64,000 nt of DNA from Aquabacterium sp. (GCF_029946005.1 NZ_JAQSDR010000009.1:1-64000), one strand, 5' to 3'. Shown: positions 51,157-60,564, numbered from the stretch's first letter. Notes: a model not told the origin generated them from the sequence alone. Numbers and translations are program-made.

Positions 51157-51924
51157 TCAGTGCGAGGATTCGATGCGCACCAGCGCCAGCGACAGGTTGT
51201 CGCCCCCCGCACGTGCGCGGTGGCGCGCCTTGCCCACGAGCATTTCGGCCGCTTCACGCGGCGGTAGCGTGTGCACGATCGCGCCCAACTCCTTGGGAGT
51301 GAAGTAGTGCCAAAGCCCATCGCTGCAGGCCAGCAGCGAGTCGCCCACTTCCAGTTGGTGGATGTGGTGGATGGTGGTGGGGGGATCTTGCTGGGTGCCC
51401 AGACATCCGGTCAGCAGGTTGGACTGCGGGTGCACATTGGCTTCTTCCTCGCTGATCTGGCCCTCGTTGACCAGGCGCTGCACGAAGGAGTGGTCCATGG
51501 TCCGGTGCACCAGCTCCGGCCCCCTGAAGTGGTAAACGCGGGAATCACCCGCGTGCACCATCACCGCCGACAAATCGGGGTTGACCATGAACGCCGCCAC
51601 CGTGCTGTGGGGCTCTTCTTCAAAAGCGATGGCCGTCAGCTTGATCATGAGGTGAGACTCCTCGACCAACTGCTGAAGGTTCTGCCCGGCCTCGTCTTTG
51701 GACGGCACGTAGCGGTCAAACACCTGGCGCGAGGTCATGATCACCTGATCGGCGGCTTTGCGGCCCCCGCTTTTGCCGCCCATGCCATCGGCCACGACCG
51801 CCAGCAGGCAGCCGGGCGCTCGGGGATGGGGCAAAATCTCGACCTGGTCTTGCTGGTAGGGGCGGTCGCCTTTGTGGATGCCTGTGGCGGCCACAAGGCG
51901 ATAACTGGTCGGTGTCAGAGTCAT
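51157..51924 (-). CDS. PP2C-family serine/threonine protein phosphatase
   Basis: A 255-residue PPM phosphatase. The metal-binding motifs are seen in order: GDRPYQQDQ near residue 22, VVADGMGGKSGG near 45, HAGDSRVYHF near 132 and the late DGLWHYFT and GGDNLSLALV near 200-250. No membrane segment. ATG 51924 is chosen; the open frame extends to 51981 but the ATG lies right after an AT-rich stretch with a -10-like TATAGT that would put the transcript start at about the ATG, so a leaderless mRNA is possible. The partner kinase is not in the window. The divergent YdcH-like gene begins 99 bases away. Confidence 0.88.
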   Translation of the reverse strand: MTLTPTSYRLVAATGIHKGDRPYQQDQVEILPHPRAPGCLLAVVADGMGGKSGGRKAADQVIMTSRQVFDRYVPSKDEAGQNLQQLVEESHLMIKLTAIAFEEEPHSTVAAFMVNPDLSAVMVHAGDSRVYHFRGPELVHRTMDHSFVQRLVNEGQISEEEANVHPQSNLLTGCLGTQQDPPTTIHHIHQLEVGDSLLACSDGLWHYFTPKELGAIVHTLPPREAAEMLVGKARHRARAGGDNLSLALVRIESSH

Positions 51925-52023
51925 TGGAAAACTATAATCCCTAAATGATGGGGTCCGAGGGGCGGCGAGTCCTCGGGTCATCCCTTGTTCAGGCGCCTGT
52001 CAGCGAGTACTGTTGCGTACCAG

Positions 52024-52227
52024 ATGCAAGAAAACCTGCATTTCCCTCATCGCCAGTTGATCGAGTTGCGCATGGAGCATGCCGACCTGGACAATTTGAT
52101 CGATCTTGCGGCCGAACAGGCCCCCGTCGACGAGTTGACTTTGCGTCGGCTCAAGAAGCGTCGGCTGTTGTTGCGAGACCGCATCGCGCGCCTTGAACGC
52201 CTGCTCGACCCGAAGGAGCCCGCCTGA
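52024..52227 (+). CDS. YdcH-like (DUF465) small protein
   Basis: A 67-residue all-helical protein of the YdcH/DUF465 type: FPHRQLIELRMEHADLDNLIDL in the first half and LTLRRLKKRRLLLRDRIARLERLL in the second, the characteristic antiparallel helical hairpin with many Arg, Lys and Leu. Function unknown. ATG 52024 is preferred; the frame is open to 51985. TATAAT at 51933-51938 on this strand could be its -10 element. It ends 24 bases before the stop of the chemoreceptor gene. Confidence 0.85.
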   Translation: MQENLHFPHRQLIELRMEHADLDNLIDLAAEQAPVDELTLRRLKKRRLLLRDRIARLERLLDPKEPA

Positions 52228-52251
52228 GCGATCCCTCCTGCACGGCGGCCC

Positions 52252-53910
52252 TCACGTCGGGAGGGTGAAGCGGGAAACATCGTTCGCCAGCGCGCCTGCC
52301 AGGTTGTGCATCTCGGTTGCCGCGGCGGCGGTCTGCTCCACGAGCGCTGCGTTGGCCTGGGTCATGCGGTCCAGTTCGTGCACGGCTTGTCCGATCTGCC
52401 CGATGCCCGAGGTCTGCTCGCGCACGCCCGTGCCCACCTCGATCAGCAACTCGTTGACGTGCTGTGAAGACGACACGATTTCCTGAATGGTTTCGCCGGC
52501 ACGTCTAACCACCTCGGTACCGGTCTCGACCTGATCCACGCTTTTGCCGATCAAGGTCTTGATTTCCTTGGCGGCTTCTGCGCTGCGCTGCGCCAGCATT
52601 CGCACTTCGCTGGCCACCACCGCGAAGCCGCGCCCTTGTTCGCCTGCGCGAGCGGCCTCGACGGCGGCGTTGAGCGCCAGGATGTTGGTCTGGAATGCGA
52701 TCGCGTCAATCGCCGAAGTGATCTCTCCGATCTTGGTCGATGAGCCTCGGATGGCGTCCATGGTGTCGATCACTTGCTTCATCAGGTGCCCGCCCTTCGA
52801 GGCGATGTCAGCGTTGTGACGAGCCATCAGAGAGACTTCCGCGGTGTGTTCAGCCGTGCTTTTGATGGTCGATGAAATCTGTTCCATGGAGGCGGCCGTT
52901 TCTTCCAGGCTGGCAGCGGCTTGCTCCGTTCGTGCAGACAGATCCATGGCGCCGCCAGCGATTTCGCCGCTGGAATGAACAATGCCTTGGCTGGCCAGTC
53001 GCACCTTCAGCACCATGCTGCGCAAGGACTCCTGGGTGGCTCGCAGATCCAGCATAAGTTCCGCCGCTTCGTCCTTGCCCCAGGGCAATGGAGAGGTGGT
53101 GAGGTCACCTTGTGTGATGGCATGCAGATGGCGCCGAGTTTCCTTCAATCCACCGCTCATGACCTTGTAAAAGCTCACGAACAGGTAACCGGCCGCCAGG
53201 AGAACGGTCAGCACGGTCAAAGATACCCACTTTAGTTCGCTCAGCATGGCCTGGCGCAGATCGTCAATGTAGACGCCGCTCCCCAGAACCCAGCCCCAGG
53301 GCTCAAAGCCCTGCACGTATGACACCTTGTCCATGGGCTCGTCGCTGCCGGGCCGGGGCCATTGGTAGGCCACGAAGCCTTTGCCGCTTTTGCGAATGAT
53401 GTCCACCATGGCTTCGAACAAGGCAAAGCCGTTTGGATCTTTCATCTGCCCAATGTCTTGGCCATTCAGCTCCGGTTTGATCGGATGCATGACCATGCGC
53501 GGAGTCATGTCATTGATCCAGAAGTACTGCTTGTCGTCGTAGCGCAAGTTGGCAATCAACTTGCTGGCCATGGCCTGCGCGTGCGCACGATCCAAGGTGC
53601 CTTGGGTTTCCTGGGCGTGAGCCTGGACGATGATGCCGTGCACGATTTCCACATGCTGGCGGATGGCATCCTTGCGAGCTTGTAGCGAGTGCTCGTATCC
53701 ATTCATGGTCTGCCAGCCAAGCAAGGTGGCCATGGGCAGAAAAAAGGCCATTGAGATGATCAATGCCTTGGCGGTAAAACCAAGGCGCCGAAAAAGGCGC
53801 ACGCCCGGGGCCCACAATCCGTGGTGGGTAAAGAATCCGGAGTCGATTCTTGGAATAGCCAAGCGTGAAGGCGAGCTTGCTGTGAGTGCTTGGTGAGCAA
53901 TGGTTGGCAT
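52252..53910 (-). CDS. Methyl-accepting chemotaxis protein with Cache sensor domain
   Basis: A 552-residue chemoreceptor. One membrane helix (about 45-65) precedes a periplasmic Cache-type sensor (about 75-220), which contains YFWINDMTPRMVMHP and YVQGFEPWGWVLGSGVYID, and a second helix is near 225-250. The linker and cytoplasmic helices follow, with the conserved hairpin tip IDAIAFQTNILALNAAVEAA near residue 430. It ends TLPT, so no CheR-binding pentapeptide. ATG 53910 has AAAGGAA about ten bases upstream. A sigma-28-like -10 box lies 50 bases upstream. The ligand is unknown; sCache domains of this sort often bind small carboxylates. Confidence 0.92.
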   Translation of the reverse strand: MPTIAHQALTASSPSRLAIPRIDSGFFTHHGLWAPGVRLFRRLGFTAKALIISMAFFLPMATLLGWQTMNGYEHSLQARKDAIRQHVEIVHGIIVQAHAQETQGTLDRAHAQAMASKLIANLRYDDKQYFWINDMTPRMVMHPIKPELNGQDIGQMKDPNGFALFEAMVDIIRKSGKGFVAYQWPRPGSDEPMDKVSYVQGFEPWGWVLGSGVYIDDLRQAMLSELKWVSLTVLTVLLAAGYLFVSFYKVMSGGLKETRRHLHAITQGDLTTSPLPWGKDEAAELMLDLRATQESLRSMVLKVRLASQGIVHSSGEIAGGAMDLSARTEQAAASLEETAASMEQISSTIKSTAEHTAEVSLMARHNADIASKGGHLMKQVIDTMDAIRGSSTKIGEITSAIDAIAFQTNILALNAAVEAARAGEQGRGFAVVASEVRMLAQRSAEAAKEIKTLIGKSVDQVETGTEVVRRAGETIQEIVSSSQHVNELLIEVGTGVREQTSGIGQIGQAVHELDRMTQANAALVEQTAAAATEMHNLAGALANDVSRFTLPT

Positions 53911-53959
53911 GGGGCGCGGGTTCCTTTGTGGCCAAGGCTTTTCGTGTAACGGTCTGAAT

Positions 53960-53967
53960 TTATCGGC
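53960..53967 (-). promoter_or_regulatory. Sigma-28 (FliA) -10-like box upstream of the chemoreceptor
   Basis: The minus strand reads GCCGATAA, an exact match to the FliA -10 consensus, 50 bases before the chemoreceptor ATG. The -35 region at the expected spacing (GACTTCAT) is a poor match to TAAAGTTT. Chemoreceptors are common sigma-28 targets, so the site is plausible. Confidence 0.45.
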
Positions 53968-54099
53968 TGTGAAAATGATGAATGAAGTCATTTATTCGCT
54001 TCTTGTGAAGTTGGCAGGTTGTTGCTCGCCATTTCTCAAGGTTTGAGAATGGGCCGCCATGCTCGAATTCATGGACCAAAGACCAACAAGCATTTTTTC

Positions 54100-54786
54100 A
54101 TGCTGCCCAAAACCCTTGCCCTGGTCGACGACGACCGGGAATACACCGAATTCCTGTCTCAACATCTGGTCGGGCTAGGCGTTCACGTCGATGTATTCGC
54201 CGACAGCAATCACCTGCTGGCGCACCTCGATCCGTATGGCTACGACTTTTACGTGGTCGATCTCATGTTGCCGGGAATTGACGGTGTCGATCTGATCAAG
54301 GTGCTGCGACTTCGCACAGAGGCGGGTTTGCTGGTGGTGTCAGGGCGGCTTGCTCCCGATGTGTTCCAACACGTCATCAATGCGGGCGCAGACATGTACC
54401 TCACCAAGCCGGTGCAATTTGAACAGGTCACTCTGGCGCTCCAGGCCGTGCACCGCCGGGTTGGTTCTTCCAATCAGCCGGGCGCGCCGTGGCGGCTCGA
54501 TCGCCGCGCCCGCCAATTGCTGGCCCCGGACGGCGCGCGCGTGGACCTCAGTGATTCGGACCTGGCGGTCATGGAGTGTTTCATGGTTGCGGGCGGCCAA
54601 GCGGTCACCCGTGAGGCATTGCGAGAGCGGCTGGGCTGGGCGGCGGAAAGCGACGGGTCCGACAGCCTCAATGCCACCATCTACAGACTGCGCCGACGCA
54701 TTGAGCGTGCCACGCCGATCCTTGTGCCTCTGCAGTCAAAATCGCGCGTGGGCTACGTGTTCAAGGCGCCGTTGAAGGCGGCATGA
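54100..54786 (+). CDS. Two-component response regulator with winged-helix output (OmpR type)
   Basis: A 228-residue regulator. The receiver domain has the acidic VDDDRE start (residues 8-13), the phospho-acceptor Asp in VVDLMLPGIDG near 52, the switch Ser in LVVSGR near 80 and the Lys in YLTKPV near 102. The C-terminal domain (about 150-225) is an OmpR-type winged helix, including ALRERLGWAAESDGSDSLN and RVGYVFKAP. ATG 54100 is preferred: the upstream codons after ATG 54049 have low third-position GC, unlike the gene, though 54049 has AAGG upstream. It converges with the kinase gene (7-base gap) and is divergent from the chemoreceptor. Confidence 0.9.
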   Translation: MLPKTLALVDDDREYTEFLSQHLVGLGVHVDVFADSNHLLAHLDPYGYDFYVVDLMLPGIDGVDLIKVLRLRTEAGLLVVSGRLAPDVFQHVINAGADMYLTKPVQFEQVTLALQAVHRRVGSSNQPGAPWRLDRRARQLLAPDGARVDLSDSDLAVMECFMVAGGQAVTREALRERLGWAAESDGSDSLNATIYRLRRRIERATPILVPLQSKSRVGYVFKAPLKAA

Positions 54787-54793
54787 AGTCTGT

Positions 54794-56284
54794 CTATTGC
54801 TTCATGATCAAACGCATGGCAACGCCGTCAGCGTTGTTGCCGACCAACTGCACTTCTCCACCGTGCAACTCCATCACCCTGCGCACGATGTAGAGGCCCA
54901 GCCCCAGACCATGGGTGGACGGCCCACCGCCCGCTTGCCGATGGATGTCGCGCTGGAATAGGAGCGGAACGAGGTTGGCCTGGATGCCATGGCCTTTGTC
55001 GATGACCTCGATGACCAGGGCCAGCGGTTCATCCGAGTCCATGACGCGGATGAGCACCGGTGATGTGGGGGGGCTGTGTTTCAAGGCGTTGGACAGCAGA
55101 TTCCGAAGCGCCAGGCGCATCAGGCTCATGTCCATGGAGGCGGTGCGCGTAGCGGTGATGCGTTCTATGCTGAGGCGCCCACGATCACCGGGGGGCATGT
55201 CGGCAATCGACACGGCCAGCAGCGTGTCAATGTCGGTATCCGCCTTCTGGATCGGGGTCGGGTGTGCGAGCAGTGAGGCCACCGCCAGCGTGTTGTCGAT
55301 GCTGGCGAGCACTTGGCTCATCACCGTTTGGGCCCTCGTCAGGCGCAACGAGGCAACTTGCTCACCCACTTCAGCCAACGCACTGGCCGCGCCCTGCAGT
55401 GCCGCCGATGCGTTGTTCAAGGGTTGGCGCACCTCGTGCGCCAAGACATCCAGCATGTCGCTGCGTTCGCTCAGCAGGCGGTCAAGCTCTTGCGCGTGGC
55501 GCTCACTTTGTGCCCGAAGCACCTGTTCCCGCTGCAACTCGGCCTTGCGCTGTCGATGTTCCGTGATGTCTTGAATGGCCCCGCTCAAACGCACGGCGAC
55601 CCCGTCTTCGAATTCGACCTCGCCAAACGTGCGAACCCACAGTTGTCGACCCGATGCACTCTCGAAGGGCAGCTCCAAATCCCACGGCGTGCCTTTGTCG
55701 ATGCTTTCACGGACCGCGGCCTCGATGATCTGGCGAGCCTGAGGCGCATAGAAAGCGATGCCACTCTGTACCGTGGGCAGGTAGTCTGGCCCCACATCGT
55801 GGATGCGTCGGGTTTGATCGGACCAACTCACCACATTGGCGCGAAGATCGACCTCCCAGCCCCCCACGCCTGCGATGCGCCCCGTGCGGTCCATCAGCGC
55901 TTCGCCGGCCTGCAGTGCGGCTTCTGCGTTCTTCAGCTTGGACACGTCGGTCACCTGGACCATGAAGCCCGCCACTTGGCCATTCACCATGTCAGGCGTG
56001 TAGGTGGCCAGACCGTGCCGTTTCACGCCATCGGGTCCCGTGATGACGCGCTCGAAATTCTGTTCTTCGCCTTGTAAAGCGCCCTGTATGTAAGTTTCGT
56101 TCAATGCATACAGCTTGGGGCCAAGCAAATCCTTGATCGAGGTGCCAATGAGCTTGTCCGGGTCGACCCCGAACCACCGTGCATAGTCCCGGTTGGCAAA
56201 GCAGCAGAGCAGGTCTTTGTCCCAGTAGGCCAGCATGGATGGAGCCTGGTCGACCAGCCGGCCCGAATAGTAGGATTTGTCCAT
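54794..56284 (-). CDS. PAS-containing sensor histidine kinase
   Basis: A 496-residue soluble kinase. Two PAS domains (about 5-115 and 120-240), the first beginning APSMLAYWDKDLLCCFANRDYARWF, a coiled linker to about 270, the phospho-accepting histidine in VLAHEVRQPLNNA near 285, and an HATPase_c domain with NLLSNALKHSPP, IDKGHGIQ and GLGLGLYIVRR. No membrane segment, so it should sense a cytoplasmic signal. It converges with the response regulator at 54100-54786 and is its probable partner. It ends 10 bases from the glnD stop region. Confidence 0.9.
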   Translation of the reverse strand: MDKSYYSGRLVDQAPSMLAYWDKDLLCCFANRDYARWFGVDPDKLIGTSIKDLLGPKLYALNETYIQGALQGEEQNFERVITGPDGVKRHGLATYTPDMVNGQVAGFMVQVTDVSKLKNAEAALQAGEALMDRTGRIAGVGGWEVDLRANVVSWSDQTRRIHDVGPDYLPTVQSGIAFYAPQARQIIEAAVRESIDKGTPWDLELPFESASGRQLWVRTFGEVEFEDGVAVRLSGAIQDITEHRQRKAELQREQVLRAQSERHAQELDRLLSERSDMLDVLAHEVRQPLNNASAALQGAASALAEVGEQVASLRLTRAQTVMSQVLASIDNTLAVASLLAHPTPIQKADTDIDTLLAVSIADMPPGDRGRLSIERITATRTASMDMSLMRLALRNLLSNALKHSPPTSPVLIRVMDSDEPLALVIEVIDKGHGIQANLVPLLFQRDIHRQAGGGPSTHGLGLGLYIVRRVMELHGGEVQLVGNNADGVAMRLIMKQ

Positions 56285-56292
56285 GAGGCGAG

Positions 56293-58884
56293 CTAGGGCG
56301 CGATGGCTTCCAATAACTCGGTTTCCAGCCTCAATTGCGATCGGTCCTGGCGCAGCCCGGGGCCCGTGACCAGGAAGGTGTCTTCCACGCGCTCACCCAG
56401 TGTGCTGACTTTGGCCAGCTGAACGTTGACCTGGTGGCGCGCCAGCACGCGGGCGATCACGTACAGCAGGCCGGAGCGGTCGCTGGCGGACACGCTGAGC
56501 AGCCAGCGCTGTGCACGCTCGTCAGGCCGCAGGCTTACGCGAGGCTGCACTGGGAATGACTTAACCCGCCGCGACAGCCTGCCCTTGCTGGGTTCGTGGA
56601 GGGGCAGGTCGGAGGCACAGGCCTGGGCCAGTTGGTTCTCGACCAAGGCGATCAGATCGCGGTAATGCACACCTTCTTGCGATGAGTTGGGGGCGGACAT
56701 GATCTGGAAGGTGTCCAGCGCATAGCCACTGTTGGTGGTGTGGATGCGGGCATCTTGAATGGTGAAGCCGGCTCGGTCAAAGTAGCCGCAGATGCGGGCG
56801 AACAGATCAGCCTGGTCGGGGGCGTACACCAGCACTTGCAAGCCCTCGCCAGCCGGCGACAAGCGTGCCCGAACAATGGGCACGGCGGTCTCTACCAGTT
56901 GCCACAAGCAGCGCGTGTGCCACGCGATGTCGGGGGCGTCGTGGCGCGCGAAGTAGCTCATGTCCAGCGTCTTCCACAAAGACAATTCGATGCCTTCGGG
57001 CAGGTAGTACAGCGCCAGCGAGTGCCTCGCCTGCTGCTTGCGGGCTTCAATCTCGGCATCCATGTGCGGCCGCGCACCACCCAGGGCACGCAGGGTGAGC
57101 TTGTAAAGATCTTCCAGCAGCTTGCCTTTCCAGGCATTCCAGACTTTAGGGCTGGTGCCTCGGATGTCCGCCACGGTCAACAGGTACAAGGCGGTGAGGG
57201 AGCGTTCGCTGCCCATGCGCTTGGCAAAGGCCAGGATGACGTCTGGGTCGCTCAAGTCTTCTTTTTGGGCCACGCGTGACAAGGTCAGGTGCTCGCCCAC
57301 CAGGAACTGGATCAGCTTGGTGTCTTCAGCACTGATGCCGTGGGCCTTGCAAAAACGGTGCACTTCCTGGACGCCCAGCTCGGAGTGGTCGCCCCCGCGC
57401 CCCTTGGCCACGTCGTGGAACAGCGCGGCGATGTACAGGATCCAGGGCTTGTCCCATTCGGCGGCCAGCTGGGTGCAGAACGGGTACTCGTGCGCGTGCT
57501 CCGGGATGAAGAAGCGGCGCACATTGCGCACCACCATGAGGATGTGCTGGTCCACGGTGTAGACGTGGAACAGATCGTGCTGCATCTGCCCGACGATGCG
57601 GCGGAACACCCACAGGTAACGACCCAGCACCGAGGTCTGGTTCAGCAGCCGCATCACGCGCGTCAGGCCTTGTGGCTCCTTCAGGATGGCCATGAAGGTT
57701 TGCCGATTGACGGGGTCACGGCGGAACTCCGCGTCCATCAGGTCGCGGCCGTTGTACAGCGCCCGCAAGGTGCGGGCAGACAGGCCCTTCATGGTGTTGT
57801 CGTGCTGCAGCACCAGGAAGGTTTCCAGGATGGCATGACGGTCGCGCTGGTAGAGGTCATCGCTGACCACTTCCAGGAAGCCGCCCCGATCCAGGAACTT
57901 GTCATTGATCGGGCGCATGGGCGCGTCTTGCGAGCCCAGGATGCGCTCTTCAATGTTCAGCATCAGGATCTGGTTGAGCTGCGTGACGGCTTTGGCGGCC
58001 CAGTAGTAGCGGCGCATCAGGGCTTCGCTGGCGCGCAGGGCGGGCGTGTTCACATAGCCGAAGGTTTCGGCCACGCCAGCTTGCAGGTCGAACACCAGGC
58101 GGTCTTCGCGGCGTCCGGCCACCTGGTGAAGTCGGGCGCGAATCAGCTTGAGCAGGCCTTCATTGCGTTGCAGCTGGCGGGCCTCGAAGGCCGTCAGCAG
58201 GCCCTTGACCGCCAACTCGTGCCAGTTTTTACCGAAGCCGGCAGCGCGGGCCACCCACAACACCACCTGCAGGTCACGCAGCCCGCCCGGGCTTTCCTTG
58301 CAGTTGGGCTCGAGGGCGTACGGCGTGTCTTCGTACTTGTGATGGCGTTGGCGCAACTCCAGGGTCTTGGCCCGCATGAAAGCGGGCGCATCCATGTGCT
58401 GCAGCGTGGCTTCTTTCAGTTCTTCGAAGTGAGCTTTGGAGCCACACAGAAATCGGGCTTCCAACAAGGCGGTCTGGACGGTGACATCCCGCTGGGCTTC
58501 CTCGCTGCACTCTTCAACGCTTCGCACGCTGGAGCCGATCTCCAGGCCGATGTCCCAGCAAGCGCTGATGAAGCTTTCAACGCTTTGGGTCAGGCCCTCG
58601 TCGCCGGCCACCGAGGGGGAGACCGGCAACAGCACCAGAACATCGATGTCGGAGTGCGGGAACAGTTCACCCCGGCCATAGCCACCCACGGCCACCAGGG
58701 CCGCGCCTTTGGGCATGTGGTGGGCCTCCCAGAGCAGTGTCAGGCTGCGGTCCACGGCCTTGGCCGTGTTGTGCAACAGTCGTGTGGCAGAGGCCGCGAT
58801 GGGACGGGCGTTGGCGAACTGAGTCAGCAGGTCGGTTTTGGCGTTGCGAAGCTGCGTGCGTAACGCCGGGATGTCCAGAGGCAT
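56293..58884 (-). CDS. glnD: PII uridylyltransferase / uridylyl-removing enzyme
   Basis: GlnD adds or removes UMP on PII proteins in response to glutamine. 863 residues: nucleotidyltransferase domain with GGYGRGELFPHSDIDVLVL near 65-83, a helical domain, an HD domain with FHDVAKGRGGDHSELG near 465-480, and two C-terminal ACT domains (about 680-765 and 790-863), the last including LLYVIARVLARHQVNVQLAKV. ATG 58884 lies 14 bases downstream of the map stop; a longer frame to 58998 would overlap map. map and glnD are adjacent in many proteobacteria. Confidence 0.97.
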   Translation of the reverse strand: MPLDIPALRTQLRNAKTDLLTQFANARPIAASATRLLHNTAKAVDRSLTLLWEAHHMPKGAALVAVGGYGRGELFPHSDIDVLVLLPVSPSVAGDEGLTQSVESFISACWDIGLEIGSSVRSVEECSEEAQRDVTVQTALLEARFLCGSKAHFEELKEATLQHMDAPAFMRAKTLELRQRHHKYEDTPYALEPNCKESPGGLRDLQVVLWVARAAGFGKNWHELAVKGLLTAFEARQLQRNEGLLKLIRARLHQVAGRREDRLVFDLQAGVAETFGYVNTPALRASEALMRRYYWAAKAVTQLNQILMLNIEERILGSQDAPMRPINDKFLDRGGFLEVVSDDLYQRDRHAILETFLVLQHDNTMKGLSARTLRALYNGRDLMDAEFRRDPVNRQTFMAILKEPQGLTRVMRLLNQTSVLGRYLWVFRRIVGQMQHDLFHVYTVDQHILMVVRNVRRFFIPEHAHEYPFCTQLAAEWDKPWILYIAALFHDVAKGRGGDHSELGVQEVHRFCKAHGISAEDTKLIQFLVGEHLTLSRVAQKEDLSDPDVILAFAKRMGSERSLTALYLLTVADIRGTSPKVWNAWKGKLLEDLYKLTLRALGGARPHMDAEIEARKQQARHSLALYYLPEGIELSLWKTLDMSYFARHDAPDIAWHTRCLWQLVETAVPIVRARLSPAGEGLQVLVYAPDQADLFARICGYFDRAGFTIQDARIHTTNSGYALDTFQIMSAPNSSQEGVHYRDLIALVENQLAQACASDLPLHEPSKGRLSRRVKSFPVQPRVSLRPDERAQRWLLSVSASDRSGLLYVIARVLARHQVNVQLAKVSTLGERVEDTFLVTGPGLRQDRSQLRLETELLEAIAP

Positions 58885-58898
58885 GGGGTAAAACCGCT

Positions 58899-59708
58899 TC
58901 AGGCCTGGGCCGTGATGAATGCTGGGGGGGGCGGGCTGCCAGCGGACACAGTGAGCACTTCGTAGCCGGTCTCGGTGACGAGCACGGTGTGCTCCCATTG
59001 GGCCGACAGGGAGTGGTCCTTGGTGACGATGGTCCAGCCATCGGGCAGCGCCTTGATGTCGCGCTTGCCAGCGTTGACCATGGGCTCAATGGTGAAGGTC
59101 ATGCCGGGCTTCAACTCTTCAAGCGTGCCCGCCCGGCCGTAGTGCAGCACTTGGGGGTCTTCGTGGAAGCGTTGCCCGATGCCGTGACCGCAGTATTCGC
59201 GCACCACCGAAAAGCCCTGGTTCTCCACAAAGGTCTGGATGGCGTTGCCAATGTCGCCCAGGCGGATGCCGGGTTTGACTTTGGCGATGCCGCGCCACAT
59301 GGCTTCGTAGGTCAGGTTGCACAGGCGCTTGGCCGCGATCGAGCCTTCGCCGACGACGAACATGCGGCTGGTGTCGCCATGCCAGCCATCCCTGATGACG
59401 GTGATGTCCAGATTGACGATGTCGCCTTGCTTGAGCGCGCGCTCGTTGGGGATCCCGTGGCAGATGGTGTGGTTGACCGAGGTGCAGATGGACTTGGGGT
59501 AGGGCGCGTGGCCGCCCGGGGCGTAATTCAAGGGCGCGGGGATGGTGCCTTGTACCTCGACCATGTAGTCGTGGGCCAGCTTGTCCAGCTGTTCCGTGGT
59601 CACGCCCGGCTTGACGAAAGGAGTGATGTAGTCCAGAACCTCAGAGGCGAGGCGGCCAGCGAGGCGCATGGCGTCGATTTCGGCGCCGGTTTTGATGGTG
59701 ATGCTCAT
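58899..59708 (-). CDS. map: Methionine aminopeptidase, type I
   Basis: Removes the initiator methionine. 269 residues. Metal-binding residues are in the strand DIVNLDITVI (Asp) and MFVVGEG near 105-125, VREYCGHGIGQRFHEDPQ near 180 (His), and TFTIEPMVNAG near 213 (Glu). NYAPGGHAPYPKSICTSVNHTICHG is near 70-90. ATG 59708 is chosen; the frame to 59801 is open but the family starts with SITIKTGAEIDAMR. Confidence 0.97.
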   Translation of the reverse strand: MSITIKTGAEIDAMRLAGRLASEVLDYITPFVKPGVTTEQLDKLAHDYMVEVQGTIPAPLNYAPGGHAPYPKSICTSVNHTICHGIPNERALKQGDIVNLDITVIRDGWHGDTSRMFVVGEGSIAAKRLCNLTYEAMWRGIAKVKPGIRLGDIGNAIQTFVENQGFSVVREYCGHGIGQRFHEDPQVLHYGRAGTLEELKPGMTFTIEPMVNAGKRDIKALPDGWTIVTKDHSLSAQWEHTVLVTETGYEVLTVSAGSPPPPAFITAQA

Positions 59709-59811
59709 GGGCAGGATTATCCGGGTTTCCAGCGCAGCCTGCCACGCCAGGCAAACACGCTGATGACGCTTTGAATTTAACGGGTTTAATGCAGTCTTCA
59801 CGGTTCAAAAA

Positions 59812-60564
59812 ATGGGCGCGCGGATGAAGTTGCGTCGATTCAATGTCATGGGCTGGATTGGCCCTGTGTTTTTTGGTTTTGCGGCGCTGGGCAGCGCTCA
59901 TGCCCAGCAGGCCTTGTCGGCGTACAAGGTGGGCGCCACGCTGGCGATGCCTTCCGGTGCCTTGAACAACCTGGGGCAGGTGGCGGGTTTCACGCACAAG
60001 CTGGGTGGCTACTGGCCGTCCACGGGTGGTGTTGACGTCTGGTTCGGTGTGACGCTGCCGATCCTGACCACCAGCCGGTCCGAGAAAATCCAGCCGGTCA
60101 TCTGGAAGAACGGCAAGCCCACACTTTTGCCGCGGTATTGGGGGCTGTATGACGCGCTGGCTTACCAAGTGTCGGACAACGGCTGGGTGGTGGGCACTTC
60201 GAGGCCCGAAGACCAGTTGTACGGCCTGAGGACGGTGTTCACCTACAAGGATGGTGTGATTCGCGTGATGCCGGATGTCAACGCGCTGGTCCCGGGCAGT
60301 TTTTTGAGGCTGGTCTCGGTGGCGGATGGCGGTGCGGTTTTGTTCTACTGGACGGTGTTTGGCCGAGGCCAAGAGGTGCCGATGCTCTGGCAGGGCGATA
60401 CCGTGGCCACGGTGGCGTCACTGCTGCCGGTGGGCACGTCGAAGTTCCCGGACGGCTCGCCAGGTCCGGTCGAGGCGTATGACATGAACGACAAGGGACA
60501 GATCCTGGCTCAGATCATTTCAGCGGGACAGAAAAACGTGATCTTGAATCCGGTGGCGCCCTGA
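59812..60564 (+). CDS. Secreted protein of unknown function
   Basis: A 250-residue protein with a signal peptide (VMGWIGPVFFGFAALGSAHA, cleaved after about residue 31). The mature part has repeated GALNNLGQVAG, VSDNGWVVGTS and MNDKGQILAQ motifs, which are the N-x-x-G-x-V/I-x-G pattern of HAF-type or beta-propeller repeats in secreted proteins. Start ATG 59812 or 59824 is not decided. It lies between map and purL, facing right, without clear relation to them. I do not recognise a specific family. Confidence 0.7.
   Translation: MGARMKLRRFNVMGWIGPVFFGFAALGSAHAQQALSAYKVGATLAMPSGALNNLGQVAGFTHKLGGYWPSTGGVDVWFGVTLPILTTSRSEKIQPVIWKNGKPTLLPRYWGLYDALAYQVSDNGWVVGTSRPEDQLYGLRTVFTYKDGVIRVMPDVNALVPGSFLRLVSVADGGAVLFYWTVFGRGQEVPMLWQGDTVATVASLLPVGTSKFPDGSPGPVEAYDMNDKGQILAQIISAGQKNVILNPVAP

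Noticed and set aside
57289..58863. A 524-codon plus-strand frame opposite glnD
   Set aside because: Shadow of glnD; no domain motif.
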